A stretch of DNA of 41,509 bases from Reyranella sp. (lineage in GTDB: Bacteria; Pseudomonadota; Alphaproteobacteria; Reyranellales; Reyranellaceae): positions 1 to 41,509 of the forward strand of contig JALHMO010000046.1 of assembly GCA_022844015.1 (NCBI GenBank). Direction: 5' to 3'. Both the position numbers and the translations under genes were made by a program. The notes beneath the pieces are model-generated. The model saw nothing but the letters and a program-made list of their open reading frames with translations, was not told the origin of the DNA and ran no database searches. Shown here piece after piece: positions 1-8,108 of the stretch (its first letter is position 1; each line of letters starts with the position of its first letter).

Positions 1-1224
1 GTCGGCGCCGCGGCCGGCATCGGCGACCTGATCGGCGTCGACATCGGCGGCACCTCGGCCGACATCAGCCTGATCAAGGACGGCAAGCCCAGCGTCACCG
101 TCAACGGCCGGGTCGGCGAGTGGCCCCTGCCGCTGCCCATGGTCGACATCGTCACGATCGGCGCCGGCGGCGGCTCGATCGCACGGGTCGGCCGGTCCGG
201 CGCGCTCACAGTCGGCCCGCAGAGCGCCGGCGCCAATCCCGGCCCGTGCTGCTACGGCCGCGGCGGCAGCGAGCCCACCGTCACCGATGCCCATCTGGTG
301 CTCGGTCATCTGCCGCCCTGGCTGCTCGACGGCAGCTTCCGGCTCGATCTCGAGGCGGCAGAGCGGGCCGTTGCCACCAAGGTCGCGGAACCGCTGGGGC
401 TCGACCTGATGGCCGCCGCCCGCGGGATCCTGGCGATTGCCGACAGCCACATGGTGGGCGCGATCCGTGTCGTCTCGATCGAGCGCGGCCGCGATCCGCG
501 CGACTTCGTGCTGGTGCCGTTCGGCGGCGCCGGGCCGCTGCATGGCGGTGCGCTGGCGCGCCTGCTCGACATCCGCACCCAGCTGATCGCGCCGTCGCCC
601 GGCGTGCTGTCGGCGCTCGGCCTTCTGGTATCGGACCTCAAGGCCGATTTCGCCCGCACCTGCCTGCAGCAGCACGGCCATTTCGACGTCGCCCAGATGG
701 CGGCGACCTTCACCGGCCTGCAGGCCGAGGCCGAGCGCTGGTTCGAGACCGAGAGCGTGCCGGCGGCGGCACGCAGGACGGCGTGGAGCGCCAGCCTGCG
801 CTACGAGCACCAGGGCTTCGAGCTGACGGTCGACTGGCCGGGCACCGAGGTCAGCGAGGCGGCGGTGGCCGAGGTGCTGCGCCGCTTCCACGACCTGCAC
901 CGCACGCTTTACACCTTCGCCCAGGAGGACACGCCGGTCGAGATCGTGACCTTGCGCGTCTCGGCGAGCGGCGCCCTGCCGCAGCCGCAGCTCAGCGAGC
1001 TGGCGCCGGGCGGCGATCCGCGCGAGGCGATCGTCGCGCGCCAGTCGATCAATCTCGAGAGCGGCATCGTCGAGGCGCCGGTCTATGCGCGCTCGCGCCT
1101 CGGCGCCGGTGCGCGCATCGCCGGCCCGGCGATCCTGACGCAGCTCGACGCCACCACCCTGCTGCTGCCGCGCCAGACCGCCGAGGTCCATCCGACCGGC
1201 AGCCTGATCGTGCGGGAGGACTAG
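1..1224 (+). CDS. Hydantoinase A / 5-oxoprolinase family subunit (3' part)
   Basis: The reading frame is open from the first base, so the gene starts upstream; about 407 C-terminal residues are present of a family usually near 680-700. Members are ATP-dependent amidohydrolases that open cyclic amides such as hydantoins, 5-oxoproline or N-methylhydantoin, generally with a HyuB-type partner. Visible are the phosphate-binding signature 'GVDIGGTSADISL' near the left edge, the glycine-rich 'TIGAGGGSIARV', and 'PFGGAGPLHGGALA' with conserved spacing, ending in the usual small C-terminal domain. No hyuB-like gene follows, so a partner, if any, lies upstream of the window. Family assignment is firm; the substrate cannot be told. 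Confidence 0.9.
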   Translation, partial: VGAAAGIGDLIGVDIGGTSADISLIKDGKPSVTVNGRVGEWPLPLPMVDIVTIGAGGGSIARVGRSGALTVGPQSAGANPGPCCYGRGGSEPTVTDAHLVLGHLPPWLLDGSFRLDLEAAERAVATKVAEPLGLDLMAAARGILAIADSHMVGAIRVVSIERGRDPRDFVLVPFGGAGPLHGGALARLLDIRTQLIAPSPGVLSALGLLVSDLKADFARTCLQQHGHFDVAQMAATFTGLQAEAERWFETESVPAAARRTAWSASLRYEHQGFELTVDWPGTEVSEAAVAEVLRRFHDLHRTLYTFAQEDTPVEIVTLRVSASGALPQPQLSELAPGGDPREAIVARQSINLESGIVEAPVYARSRLGAGARIAGPAILTQLDATTLLLPRQTAEVHPTGSLIVRED

Positions 1225-1717
1225 AATGCTGCCATGGAGGGGACACTTCTCGGGTCGAGGCACTTCTGCGCCGATCGGGGACAAGTGCCGTTGATGGCAC
1301 GTGGTCGTGGCCGCAGGAGCGAACCAACCCGGTTACCCAGCCGACCAATTCCTGCGGTGCTGTGATAGTGCGTGGGGGTAAGGCTCCGTACGACGTGAAG
1401 GACACCCCCGTGACTGTCAGCGCCGGCACAAATCCATTCCCGATGACGCAGCGCTCTCTGTTGCGTCACGGCCAAGTCGTTGATTTCAGAGGCTAATGAC
1501 GCTGTGACGCAAATGACGCAAAATTCCGGGCCGAATCTCCACGCCTGTTCCCAGAGGGTGCGCGATGACCGAGATGATTCTGTGACCATCCGAGATCTGT
1601 CCACTCCGTAGCAGCTTCGCTGGGGGGAGCACATGAGCGCCACTTTGGCGGAGTTTACTCCGCCGCCAGTCGCGCGCCCCCAGCAGCCCTGATCGACTTT
1701 GTCCAAGGTGACCGCCC
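1225..1717. other. Non-coding stretch between hydantoinase and peptidase genes
   Basis: No reading frame here has coding character; a 161-codon frame on the minus strand has no recognisable motifs. Base composition is less GC-rich than in the flanking genes. The stretch contains the TGACGCA motif cluster listed separately. It could be the remnant of a decayed or mobile segment, but no transposase relic or terminal repeat was found. Confidence 0.4.
1444..1521. repeat. Cluster of TGACGCA(A) motifs
   Basis: TGACGC(A)(A) occurs at 1444-1450, 1497-1502, 1505-1512 and 1514-1521, and the inverted form TTGCGTCA at 1461-1468. That is five copies in 78 bases, with the last three nearly back to back. 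The spacing of 8-9 bases between the last copies resembles a protein-binding array (iteron- or operator-like). Function unknown. Confidence 0.5.
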
Positions 1718-2872
1718 GTGACCGACTCCACCCGCTCCAACATCCCGACCTTCGACGGCGAGGAGATACTCGCCGGCATCCGGCGCTGGGTCGAGATCGA
1801 GACGCCGAGCCACGACGGCGTCGCCGTCAACAGGCTGGTCGACGTCGTGCAGAGCGACCTGACGCGCATCGGCGCCCACACGCAGCGCACGCCGGGACGC
1901 GACGGCTTCGGCGACGTCCTCGAGGCGCGCGCGCCGTGGGGCGACGAGAGCGAGCCCGGCATCCTGATTTTGGGCCATCTGGACACGGTGCATCCGATCG
2001 GCGCGCTGGCGACCACCCATGTCTTCCGGCGCGAAGGCGACACGGTCTACGGGCCGGGGATCTACGACATGAAGGCAGGCTCGTATCTCGCCTGCTATGC
2101 GCTGCAGCATTTCGTGCGCGAGGGGCGCCGCACCACCCTGCCCGTGCGTGTCCTCTATGTTCCCGAGGAGGAGGTCGGCAGCCCGACCAGCCGGGCCGCC
2201 ATCGAGGCGGCAGCGCGCAAATCCAAGTACGTGCTGGTGATGGAGCCGGCGCGCGACGGCGGCAAGTGCGTGACGGCGCGCAAGGGCTGGGGCCGCTTCG
2301 ACATGACCATCACCGGGCGCGCCTCGCATGCCGGGTCGCGGCCGCAGGACGGCCGCAGCGCGCTGCGCGAGCTGGCCCGCCAGATCCTCGACCTCGAGTC
2401 GATCTCCGATCCTGCCATCGGAGTCTCGGTCGTCGTCGGCATGGCGCAGGGCGGCAGCGCGCCCAACGTCGTGCCGGCGCTGGCGACGGCGACCATCGAC
2501 CTGCGCGTGCCGCCCGGCATCGACGCCGATGCCGTGGTGCAGCGGGTCCTGCAGCGCCCCGCGTTCGACCCGGACTGCCGGGTCGAGGTCGAAGGCGGCA
2601 TCAACCGGCCGGCCTATGGCAAGAACGAGGGCATCACGGCCCTGTTCGAGCATGCCAAGGCCTGCGCCGCCGAGATCGGCTTCGTGCTCGAGGATACGCC
2701 GCTGACCGGCGGCGTCAGCGACGGCAACTTCCCGGCCGCCCTCGGCATCCCGACGCTCGACGGGCTGGGCGCCGACGGCCGCGGCGCCCATGCGCTCGAC
2801 GAGCAGATCAGCTTCGCCTCGCTGGTGCCGCGCGCCCAGCTCCTGGTGCGCATGCTGGAGACGCTGCGGTGA
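1718..2872 (+). CDS. M20 family metallopeptidase (carboxypeptidase G2-like)
   Basis: This 384-aa zinc amidohydrolase/peptidase of the M20 clan cleaves C-terminal or N-acyl amino acid bonds (relatives: glutamate carboxypeptidase, acetylornithine deacetylase, succinyl-diaminopimelate desuccinylase). The metal and catalytic pattern is intact: 'GHLDTVHP' with H87 and D89, 'YDMKAG' with bridging D117, and 'PEEEVGS' with E150-E152. It is followed by the dimerisation-domain signature 'HAGSRPQDGRSA'. The GTG start at 1718 is preceded by AAGG about 9 bases upstream. There is no signal peptide, so it is probably cytoplasmic. Its stop overlaps the GTG start of the next gene (GTGA), implying translational coupling. 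Substrate unresolved. Confidence 0.9.
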   Translation: MTDSTRSNIPTFDGEEILAGIRRWVEIETPSHDGVAVNRLVDVVQSDLTRIGAHTQRTPGRDGFGDVLEARAPWGDESEPGILILGHLDTVHPIGALATTHVFRREGDTVYGPGIYDMKAGSYLACYALQHFVREGRRTTLPVRVLYVPEEEVGSPTSRAAIEAAARKSKYVLVMEPARDGGKCVTARKGWGRFDMTITGRASHAGSRPQDGRSALRELARQILDLESISDPAIGVSVVVGMAQGGSAPNVVPALATATIDLRVPPGIDADAVVQRVLQRPAFDPDCRVEVEGGINRPAYGKNEGITALFEHAKACAAEIGFVLEDTPLTGGVSDGNFPAALGIPTLDGLGADGRGAHALDEQISFASLVPRAQLLVRMLETLR

Positions 2873-3942
2873 CGATCGCCGTCCGCTGGCTTTCCTCGCT
2901 GCTCGGATTGGTGCTGCTGTGCGGCGCCACCACTGCCTCTGCCAATGATTCCGCGTCGGAGCTGGCGGCCGGCGGCATCGTGCTGGTGAAGACCGAAGCC
3001 ATCGCCATGCAGCGCGAGGACCTGCACCTCTCGCCCGCCGAGGTCCGCGTGCGCTACGAGATGCTGAACGACACCGGCCGGCCGGTGACCCTGCGCGTCG
3101 CCTTTCCGCTGCCCGAGCTGCCGAGCCAGACGCCTGGCGGAAGGATCACCAGCACCGGCGGCCACAACATCGTCATGGATCAGCCGACCGATCCCAACTT
3201 CCTGCGATTCCGCTTGCGCGTCGATGGGCGCGACGTGACTCCTGAAACGGAGGTTCGCGCCGAGCTGGCGGACGGCCGCAACATCACGGCCGAGCTGCTG
3301 AAGATCGGCGGCATGACGCTGGTTCTCCGTACCGGCCTGTTCTTCCCGCCCGACGATCCCGAGCTCGAGCCTGCCACGCGCGCCGCGCTCGAGACGCTGG
3401 GCGCCGTCGAGCCGCTCGATGCCAAGGGTTATCGCCTGCCGTGGACGACCCGCGTCACCTTCCACTGGATGCAGACCTTCGCGCCCGGCGTGACGGTGAT
3501 CGAGCACAGCTACCGGCCGATCCTGGGCTTCCGCTTCATCGTCCCGGAAGCCAACGGCAAGGTGACGGGGTCGGGCAATGGCGACCCCCAGCGCGACTAC
3601 TGCATCTCGGGCGCCACGGAACAGTCGCTGCGCGCGATGTCGCAACGCGTCGCCGTCGAGCGACGCCGGCAGAGCGGCGTCGAGGACTCCTATCTCCAGG
3701 GCTTCACGCTGGGCTACGTCCTGCTGACGGCGCGCAACTGGCGCGGCCCCATCGGCAGCTTCCACCTCGTCGTCGAGGGCGGACCGGTCGGCCTCGACGG
3801 CGCGACCGATCTCAAGAAGCCGGAGCTGGTGACCTTCTGCTCGGACCTCGCTGTTCGCCAGACCGGCCCGCTGCGCTTCGAGGCGAGCGCGCAGGACTAC
3901 GTGCCGAAGCAAGATCTGCGGGTGCTGTTCGTAACCGAGTGA
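2869..3942 (+). CDS. DUF4424-type secreted protein
   Basis: A 357-aa protein with a clear Sec signal peptide (hydrophobic residues about 8-22, then 'TTASA-ND'), so it is exported to the periplasm or cell surface. The mature start 'SASELAAGGIVL' followed by a beta-rich stretch ('EVRVRYEMLNDTG', 'VAFPLPELP') matches, from memory, the DUF4424 family of uncharacterised alphaproteobacterial proteins. A C-terminal TM anchor was not seen. The chosen GTG start overlaps the stop of the upstream peptidase gene; the larger open frame reaching back to 1699 is a shadow of that gene. No biochemical function is known for the family. Confidence 0.75.
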   Translation: MTIAVRWLSSLLGLVLLCGATTASANDSASELAAGGIVLVKTEAIAMQREDLHLSPAEVRVRYEMLNDTGRPVTLRVAFPLPELPSQTPGGRITSTGGHNIVMDQPTDPNFLRFRLRVDGRDVTPETEVRAELADGRNITAELLKIGGMTLVLRTGLFFPPDDPELEPATRAALETLGAVEPLDAKGYRLPWTTRVTFHWMQTFAPGVTVIEHSYRPILGFRFIVPEANGKVTGSGNGDPQRDYCISGATEQSLRAMSQRVAVERRRQSGVEDSYLQGFTLGYVLLTARNWRGPIGSFHLVVEGGPVGLDGATDLKKPELVTFCSDLAVRQTGPLRFEASAQDYVPKQDLRVLFVTE

Positions 3943-3971
3943 GTTTTGTCTCTGACGTCAATCAGGTCATC

Positions 3972-5096
3972 TCAGTCTGGCGGGGCACGCAAGCGCGAAG
4001 GCAGGAAGCGGCCCAACCCCAGCTTGAATCGCAAACGTCTCGCCCGTTCCCGGGCATGCAATGCCGCAATGAACGGTATGCCTCTGCGAGACGTTGCAAT
4101 GTGCCAAGATGCCGTTTCGCGCCAGCGCCTCGCCCAGGCGAACTTGTAGGCCTCGTCGCCAATCCGGAAATCGTAATCGAGGTCGCGCTCGAAGGCCCAT
4201 TGAAGGCATTCTTCCGTGACGATCTCGCCCGGTGAACAGGCAGAGAATTGTGCGTCGTGGGCGCCGATGAAGAACTCGACGCGTGTCTGATCGATGCTGT
4301 TGAGCTGCGCCGCCACGGGAGTGTCCCCGACCCGGAGAACGAACAACGAAAAGGAACCCATCGGCCCCTCGTTCGACGCCAGCCCATGCAGGAAGGTGCG
4401 ATAGTCGTCCAGGCCCAGCCACTCGTTGCTCAACCCGCGACGGGCCATCCAGGTGCGCTTGTTGTCGAGCAGCCAACCGATCATGGCCGAGGCTACCGCC
4501 GGGCTCGCGCGCGAGAACGTGACCTTGCCCAGCCGACCGAGCCGCCTTCGCTTGCGCCGCAGGCCACTGCGATGCGAAGCGCTGATCGTGGCCAGGTAGC
4601 TGGACCAGCTCTCGTAGTCGCGGCGATACACGATGGGTGCGCGAACGGGATGACCGAGGTGGCGGGGACCGCTGCCCATGCTGACGGTCGACGCCAGGTC
4701 CGAGGCCCGGTCGAGATGAGGAAGCCGCGCGACATCACCGAGCGCTGCCGCCGCCCGCCACAGCTCCGCTGTCCATCGTCCGCGCTCTCGTGTCGTCTCG
4801 ACCAGGGGGTCGCAGTACTCTGTCGTTTCGCTGCCAAGGGGGTGGACGAGCCGGATGCCGTAGGTGCGACGGGCAACCAACGGCCACAATGCAACCAGCC
4901 TACCGTCGACGCGACCGGCAACGATGGCGAGCTGACGACCCCTCGGTCGGGCCACGGTGCTCCACGCCGAGGCCGCCCACTGATGGGTCTGGGAAAGCCG
5001 ATAGCCGATGCAGCGCTCGGCCAGCTTGTCCCACGCGTCGGCGAGCGCCGTCATCCCTTCAGGCGAGCTTATCGTCTCCAGCTGCAGCGACTGCAT
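3972..5096 (-). CDS. CelD/BcsL-like GNAT (FemAB-fold) acyltransferase
   Basis: A 374-aa protein resembling the Acetyltransf_6 (CelD/BcsL, FemAB-like) group, which transfers acyl or aminoacyl groups in cell-surface glycan, cellulose or lipid pathways. Visible are a first domain with 'YCDPLVE', a basic helix (residues about 170-190, rich in Arg/Lys: 'SGLRRKRRRLGRLGKV'), and the core 'VAAQLNSIDQTRVEFFIGAHD' followed by 'DYDFRIGDEAYKFAWA', the typical C-terminal GNAT segment. The start at 5096 is preceded by GAAGG, 5 bases after the stop of the methyltransferase gene upstream, so the two are one transcription unit. The same frame stays open to 5600 but that is antisense shadow. Codon use is somewhat less GC-biased than in flanking genes. 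Confidence 0.75.
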   Translation of the reverse strand: MQSLQLETISSPEGMTALADAWDKLAERCIGYRLSQTHQWAASAWSTVARPRGRQLAIVAGRVDGRLVALWPLVARRTYGIRLVHPLGSETTEYCDPLVETTRERGRWTAELWRAAAALGDVARLPHLDRASDLASTVSMGSGPRHLGHPVRAPIVYRRDYESWSSYLATISASHRSGLRRKRRRLGRLGKVTFSRASPAVASAMIGWLLDNKRTWMARRGLSNEWLGLDDYRTFLHGLASNEGPMGSFSLFVLRVGDTPVAAQLNSIDQTRVEFFIGAHDAQFSACSPGEIVTEECLQWAFERDLDYDFRIGDEAYKFAWARRWRETASWHIATSRRGIPFIAALHARERARRLRFKLGLGRFLPSRLRAPPD

Positions 5097-5101
5097 CGCC
5101 T

Positions 5102-5926
5102 TCAGCCACGCTTGAACAGGAAACCGGCACCGACCGGATCCTCGGGTGCACCCTTGTAGGAGACAGGACCCCAAGCCATCAGCTCGCGGACCAACACCAT
5201 GCCATGGCGTGTCGGCGCGTCGAGGAACTCGTCCCTGTTGATGGCGTTCGAGTAGAACTCGCCTTGGAAGCCCGCGCTCCTCAACCGTTGAACGACAACG
5301 AAGCTCGGTACCCGATGGACGATCGGGACGGCATTGAGAAGCAACCACGACCGTGAAGCCGCCGCCAGCCGTCCGACGAGCGGCTTCCAGTGCTCGACAT
5401 AGTGCAGTGCTCCATTGGACACCACCACGTCGTAGGTACGCGAAAAGCATTCGTCGTCCGAATCGACGAAGGTGACGCTCGGGTTGAGCTCCGCAGCGAG
5501 CCGGCAATTGACCGCCTGCTCCTTGACGACATACTCGAGCTCGATGTCCGGCAGCATGCGGCGGGCCACCAGCGCAAAATGACCGAGTGCCCCGCCCCAA
5601 TCGAGGACCGAGAGGTTGTCCTTCCGGTGAGCCGCCCGGGCGAGCACGTAGAGGAAGGTCATCAACATGTTGTGAGCAGGCAGATCGGGCTGGTCCGAAC
5701 GATACGGCAGCACCGAAAGGGGCTCCACGCCTTCGATTCGCGCCAGGACGGTCGGCCAGTTCCTTCGCATCACCTCTTCAGAGGAGTCGTCATTCCAGCT
5801 CGACTGCACTTGCGAAGGCCATCCAGGCCCGTGGTAGAGACGCTCGACCGGGCGCATTCGCTCGACCAGTTCTGGAACGAAGCCGGGAAGCAACAGCCGC
5901 AAGAACCGCTTGAGACCCACGCGCAT
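5102..5926 (-). CDS. SAM-dependent methyltransferase, TIGR04325 (LIC12133)-like
   Basis: A 274-aa protein. The N-terminal third (about 1-100, with 'YHGPGWPS') precedes a Rossmann methyltransferase core. Its SAM motif I is 'VLDWGGALGHFALVA' (the GG-x-LG form typical of TIGR04325), the acidic loop follows at 'YVVKEQAV', and 'YDVVVSNGALHYVE' is motif IV. These methyltransferases sit in O-antigen, capsule or exopolysaccharide loci, which fits the acyltransferase directly downstream. ATG start at 5926, divergent from the ATP-grasp gene, with a short shared promoter region between them. The methyl acceptor is unknown. Confidence 0.75.
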   Translation of the reverse strand: MRVGLKRFLRLLLPGFVPELVERMRPVERLYHGPGWPSQVQSSWNDDSSEEVMRRNWPTVLARIEGVEPLSVLPYRSDQPDLPAHNMLMTFLYVLARAAHRKDNLSVLDWGGALGHFALVARRMLPDIELEYVVKEQAVNCRLAAELNPSVTFVDSDDECFSRTYDVVVSNGALHYVEHWKPLVGRLAAASRSWLLLNAVPIVHRVPSFVVVQRLRSAGFQGEFYSNAINRDEFLDAPTRHGMVLVRELMAWGPVSYKGAPEDPVGAGFLFKRG

Positions 5927-5993
5927 TGCCTTCCCGAAAGCCCACTTTCTTCACTCGAGCTGCGTTCTCTCTTCTTGCCAATTCGAGTCGTCA

Positions 5994-7268
5994 ATGCAAG
6001 CTTCAATGGCAGCGCAAGCCGGAGAACGCTTGGCAACGGGAGCCAGTACGCCACCGCAAGGAAGCCCAGGTAGACGGCGAGTGTTGTTGGTGGCGATGGA
6101 CAGTTGGCATGGGTCCGCCCGACTGCCGACTGCATTCCAAGGCGCAGGCTTCGAGGTCGCCTTGCTTTGCCGCCCGGGTGTCGTCGCCAGCCTGTCCCGG
6201 GGGGTGGAGCATCGCTTCGCGCTGCATCCGGACAAAGGGTCGCGATCCAACAGTTCCGTCGTTTGTCGCACCATTGCGGGCTTCTCTCCAGACATGGTGG
6301 TACCTCTCGACGATGCGAGCCTGCGCATGCTGCATGCCGTGAGGCGCGCTCTCGCAGCCGAGACCTCTTCCGATGTGCGCCGCGTGCTCGACCGTTCACT
6401 TTCGAGAGTCGATGTATCCTCGAAACGCACAAGCTTTCTCGAGATCGCAGAGCGCGCGGGAGTCACCTGTCCTGCCCATGCCGAGGTTCGTACCCTTCGC
6501 GACGCCCTGCGTTTCGCCCACCGCAGTGGCTGGCCCGTCTATCTCAAGCGCGACAATACGGCCGGCGGCAGCGGGGTGCGACTATGCACGTCTCCTCCCG
6601 AGCTGACGGCCGCCTTTGCCGCGCTCACCAACACTGCCGGACCCATCTGGTCAGTGGCAGGCGTCCTGAGGCGGGGGCGACGGACGATGCATGCCATGGG
6701 ACTGGGCGCCGGCCCCGGCATCAGCATCCAATCGGTGATGCCTGGCGAACCGGCATTCCATTCCGCCGTGGCGCTCGACGGGCGATGGCTGGCCGGAGTC
6801 TCCGCCGAGGTGGAGGAATTTCATCCGCGGCCAACCGGACCAAGCACGCGCGTGCTTCTGCATGGTGACAGCGCGATGGACGACATCGCACGCAGGCTGA
6901 TTGACGCGCTCGGGTACAGTGGGTTCTGCGGCTTCGACTTCATCAGGGATCGCTCAGGCAAGCTCACTCTCCTCGAGTTGAATGCGCGACCGACGCCTGT
7001 CTCCCATCTCGGCGGCCTGGTCGGCTTTGATCTTTGCGTGGCGCTGAATGCAGCGCTGTCCGGCAAGCCTGTTCCACCGGCGATACCGAAGCCACCTCGG
7101 CGGGTTGCTCTCTTCCCCCAGGACTGGGTGCGCGATCCCATCGGCACAGGCCGTGAACATTACGACCACGATGTCCCGCTAGATGATCCCGCTTTGCTGG
7201 AGGCCATGGCAGCCGACCTGCCGCACGGTTGGGACGATGGGCGGGCTGTTGCCTCTCAATCAGGATGA
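5994..7268 (+). CDS. ATP-grasp domain ligase
   Basis: About 424 aa. ATP-grasp enzymes join a carboxylate, activated as acyl-phosphate, to an amine or other nucleophile. The pre-ATP-grasp domain begins 'RRVLLVAMDS'. The nucleotide-binding Lys is K185 in 'VYLKRDNTAGGSGVRL', where the glycine loop follows. The Mg-binding pair is E328/N330 in 'LLELNARPTPVSH', preceded by 'GFCGFDFIRD'. A C-terminal tail of about 75 residues has no recognised domain. I chose ATG 5994; a TTG at 5910 in frame would overlap the divergent methyltransferase gene and a second ATG lies at 6006. Adjacent methyl- and acyltransferases suggest a shared pathway modifying a surface polymer or small molecule; the actual substrate is unknown. 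Confidence 0.8.
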   Translation: MQASMAAQAGERLATGASTPPQGSPGRRRVLLVAMDSWHGSARLPTAFQGAGFEVALLCRPGVVASLSRGVEHRFALHPDKGSRSNSSVVCRTIAGFSPDMVVPLDDASLRMLHAVRRALAAETSSDVRRVLDRSLSRVDVSSKRTSFLEIAERAGVTCPAHAEVRTLRDALRFAHRSGWPVYLKRDNTAGGSGVRLCTSPPELTAAFAALTNTAGPIWSVAGVLRRGRRTMHAMGLGAGPGISIQSVMPGEPAFHSAVALDGRWLAGVSAEVEEFHPRPTGPSTRVLLHGDSAMDDIARRLIDALGYSGFCGFDFIRDRSGKLTLLELNARPTPVSHLGGLVGFDLCVALNAALSGKPVPPAIPKPPRRVALFPQDWVRDPIGTGREHYDHDVPLDDPALLEAMAADLPHGWDDGRAVASQSG

Positions 7269-7601
7269 AGGCTGGCCGACTGTCGTCGTGTGACCGCAGG
7301 CGCGGATGGCAAGGCCGGAATCGTCAGCCGGTAACCCGACAGGGTGGCGCGACGCAGGGCGTCCCTTGTCTCGCGCGCAAGACTACTCCACCCTCCGGCA
7401 AACAGCAGGGCGTTCGCATATGGCCGTTTTCTCCCGTCATCCCGAGCGGAGCCGCCTGCGGCGCAGTCGAGGGACCTTTCTTGCTGGTCTTGCAGCAAGA
7501 AAGATCCCTCCACTACGCCTCGCCACGCTCGGCTCCGGTCGGGATGACGGAGGTTTTGTGCCATGTGCGAATGCCCTGCGGGAAACAGGGAGGGGACGCC
7601 C
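7269..7601. other. Intergenic region carrying a palindromic element
   Basis: This 333-base gap between the ATP-grasp gene and the dioxygenase small-subunit gene has no convincing coding frame. Its right half is occupied by the inverted-repeat element at 7433-7551. The ribosome-binding site of the downstream gene (GGGAGGGGA, about 7588-7596) closes it. No clear -35/-10 promoter could be assigned. Confidence 0.4.
7433..7551. repeat. REP-like palindromic element with inner hairpin
   Basis: The outer arms 'CCGTCATCCCGAGCGGAGCC' and 'GGCTCCGGTCGGGATGACGG' are near-perfect inverted copies. Inside, 'GAGGGACCTTTCTTGCTG' (from about 7469) pairs with 'CAGCAAGAAAGATCCCTC' (ending 7510) around a short loop. 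The design (outer stem, inner stem, no coding content) is that of repetitive extragenic palindromes in alphaproteobacteria. It differs in sequence from the other palindromes in this window. Confidence 0.7.
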
Positions 7602-8093
7602 GTGAGCCAGGTACACACCGTGTTCGGGTCGATCACCGACTACGCCAAAGGGACCATCGAGCTGGTGTCCGGCGAGGCGCGACACTACGTGTTCTCCAAC
7701 ATCTTCGAGGTCGCCGCGAGGTCGAAACCCTACGAGCGCGTGGTTGTCGGGAAGAATCTCGAGTACGTGCAGGAAGTGATGCGGGCCGACGGCGTCTCGC
7801 CGTGGTTCGCCTGCGGCCACGACGAGTTCGCGCTGTGCATGGACGGCGAGATCGCGGTCGATTTCATCAAGCTCGAGACTCCCCCGAGCGCCGACAAGAA
7901 TGGCGCCGTCCTGGCGGGCGAGCAGCCCGTGGGCGCGCGCATGGGTTACGTGAAGCTGAGGCGCGGCCACCAGGTGATGCTCGGCGCCGGCAATGCCTAT
8001 CGCTTCACCGCAACGCGGCTCGGCGTGCTGCTGCAGCAGACCATGCTGGGCGATCTCAGCGTCCAGAAATGGCGCGAAATCTGTTACTCCTGA
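7602..8093 (+). CDS. Hydroquinone 1,2-dioxygenase-like, small subunit
   Basis: A 163-aa protein, the size of the small (about 18 kDa) subunit of two-component hydroquinone dioxygenases (HapC/PnpC/HqdA type). These, with a large subunit, cleave the hydroquinone ring to 4-hydroxymuconic semialdehyde. The conserved-looking opening 'HTVFGSITDYAKGTIEL' and the segment 'HDEFALCMDGEI' fit this family from memory. The GTG at 7602 is chosen because GGGAGGGGA precedes it by a good distance; the in-frame ATG at 7563 lacks one. The gene is followed after 15 bases by the large subunit. Databases often label relatives 'hydroxyquinol 1,2-dioxygenase'. No neighbouring maleylacetate reductase or semialdehyde dehydrogenase gene is present, so the substrate remains open. 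Confidence 0.75.
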   Translation: MSQVHTVFGSITDYAKGTIELVSGEARHYVFSNIFEVAARSKPYERVVVGKNLEYVQEVMRADGVSPWFACGHDEFALCMDGEIAVDFIKLETPPSADKNGAVLAGEQPVGARMGYVKLRRGHQVMLGAGNAYRFTATRLGVLLQQTMLGDLSVQKWREICYS

Positions 8094-8108
8094 CGCGGGG
8101 ATCGACAC

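Noticed and set aside
120..1496. Long plus-strand frame over the hydantoinase gene and the following gap
   Set aside because: It is an Arg/Pro-rich shadow in another frame; the hydantoinase reading has all motifs and ends at 1224.
5910..5993. TTG start extending the ATP-grasp protein by 28 residues
   Set aside because: The extension would overlap the divergent methyltransferase gene, has no ribosome-binding site and adds no recognisable sequence.
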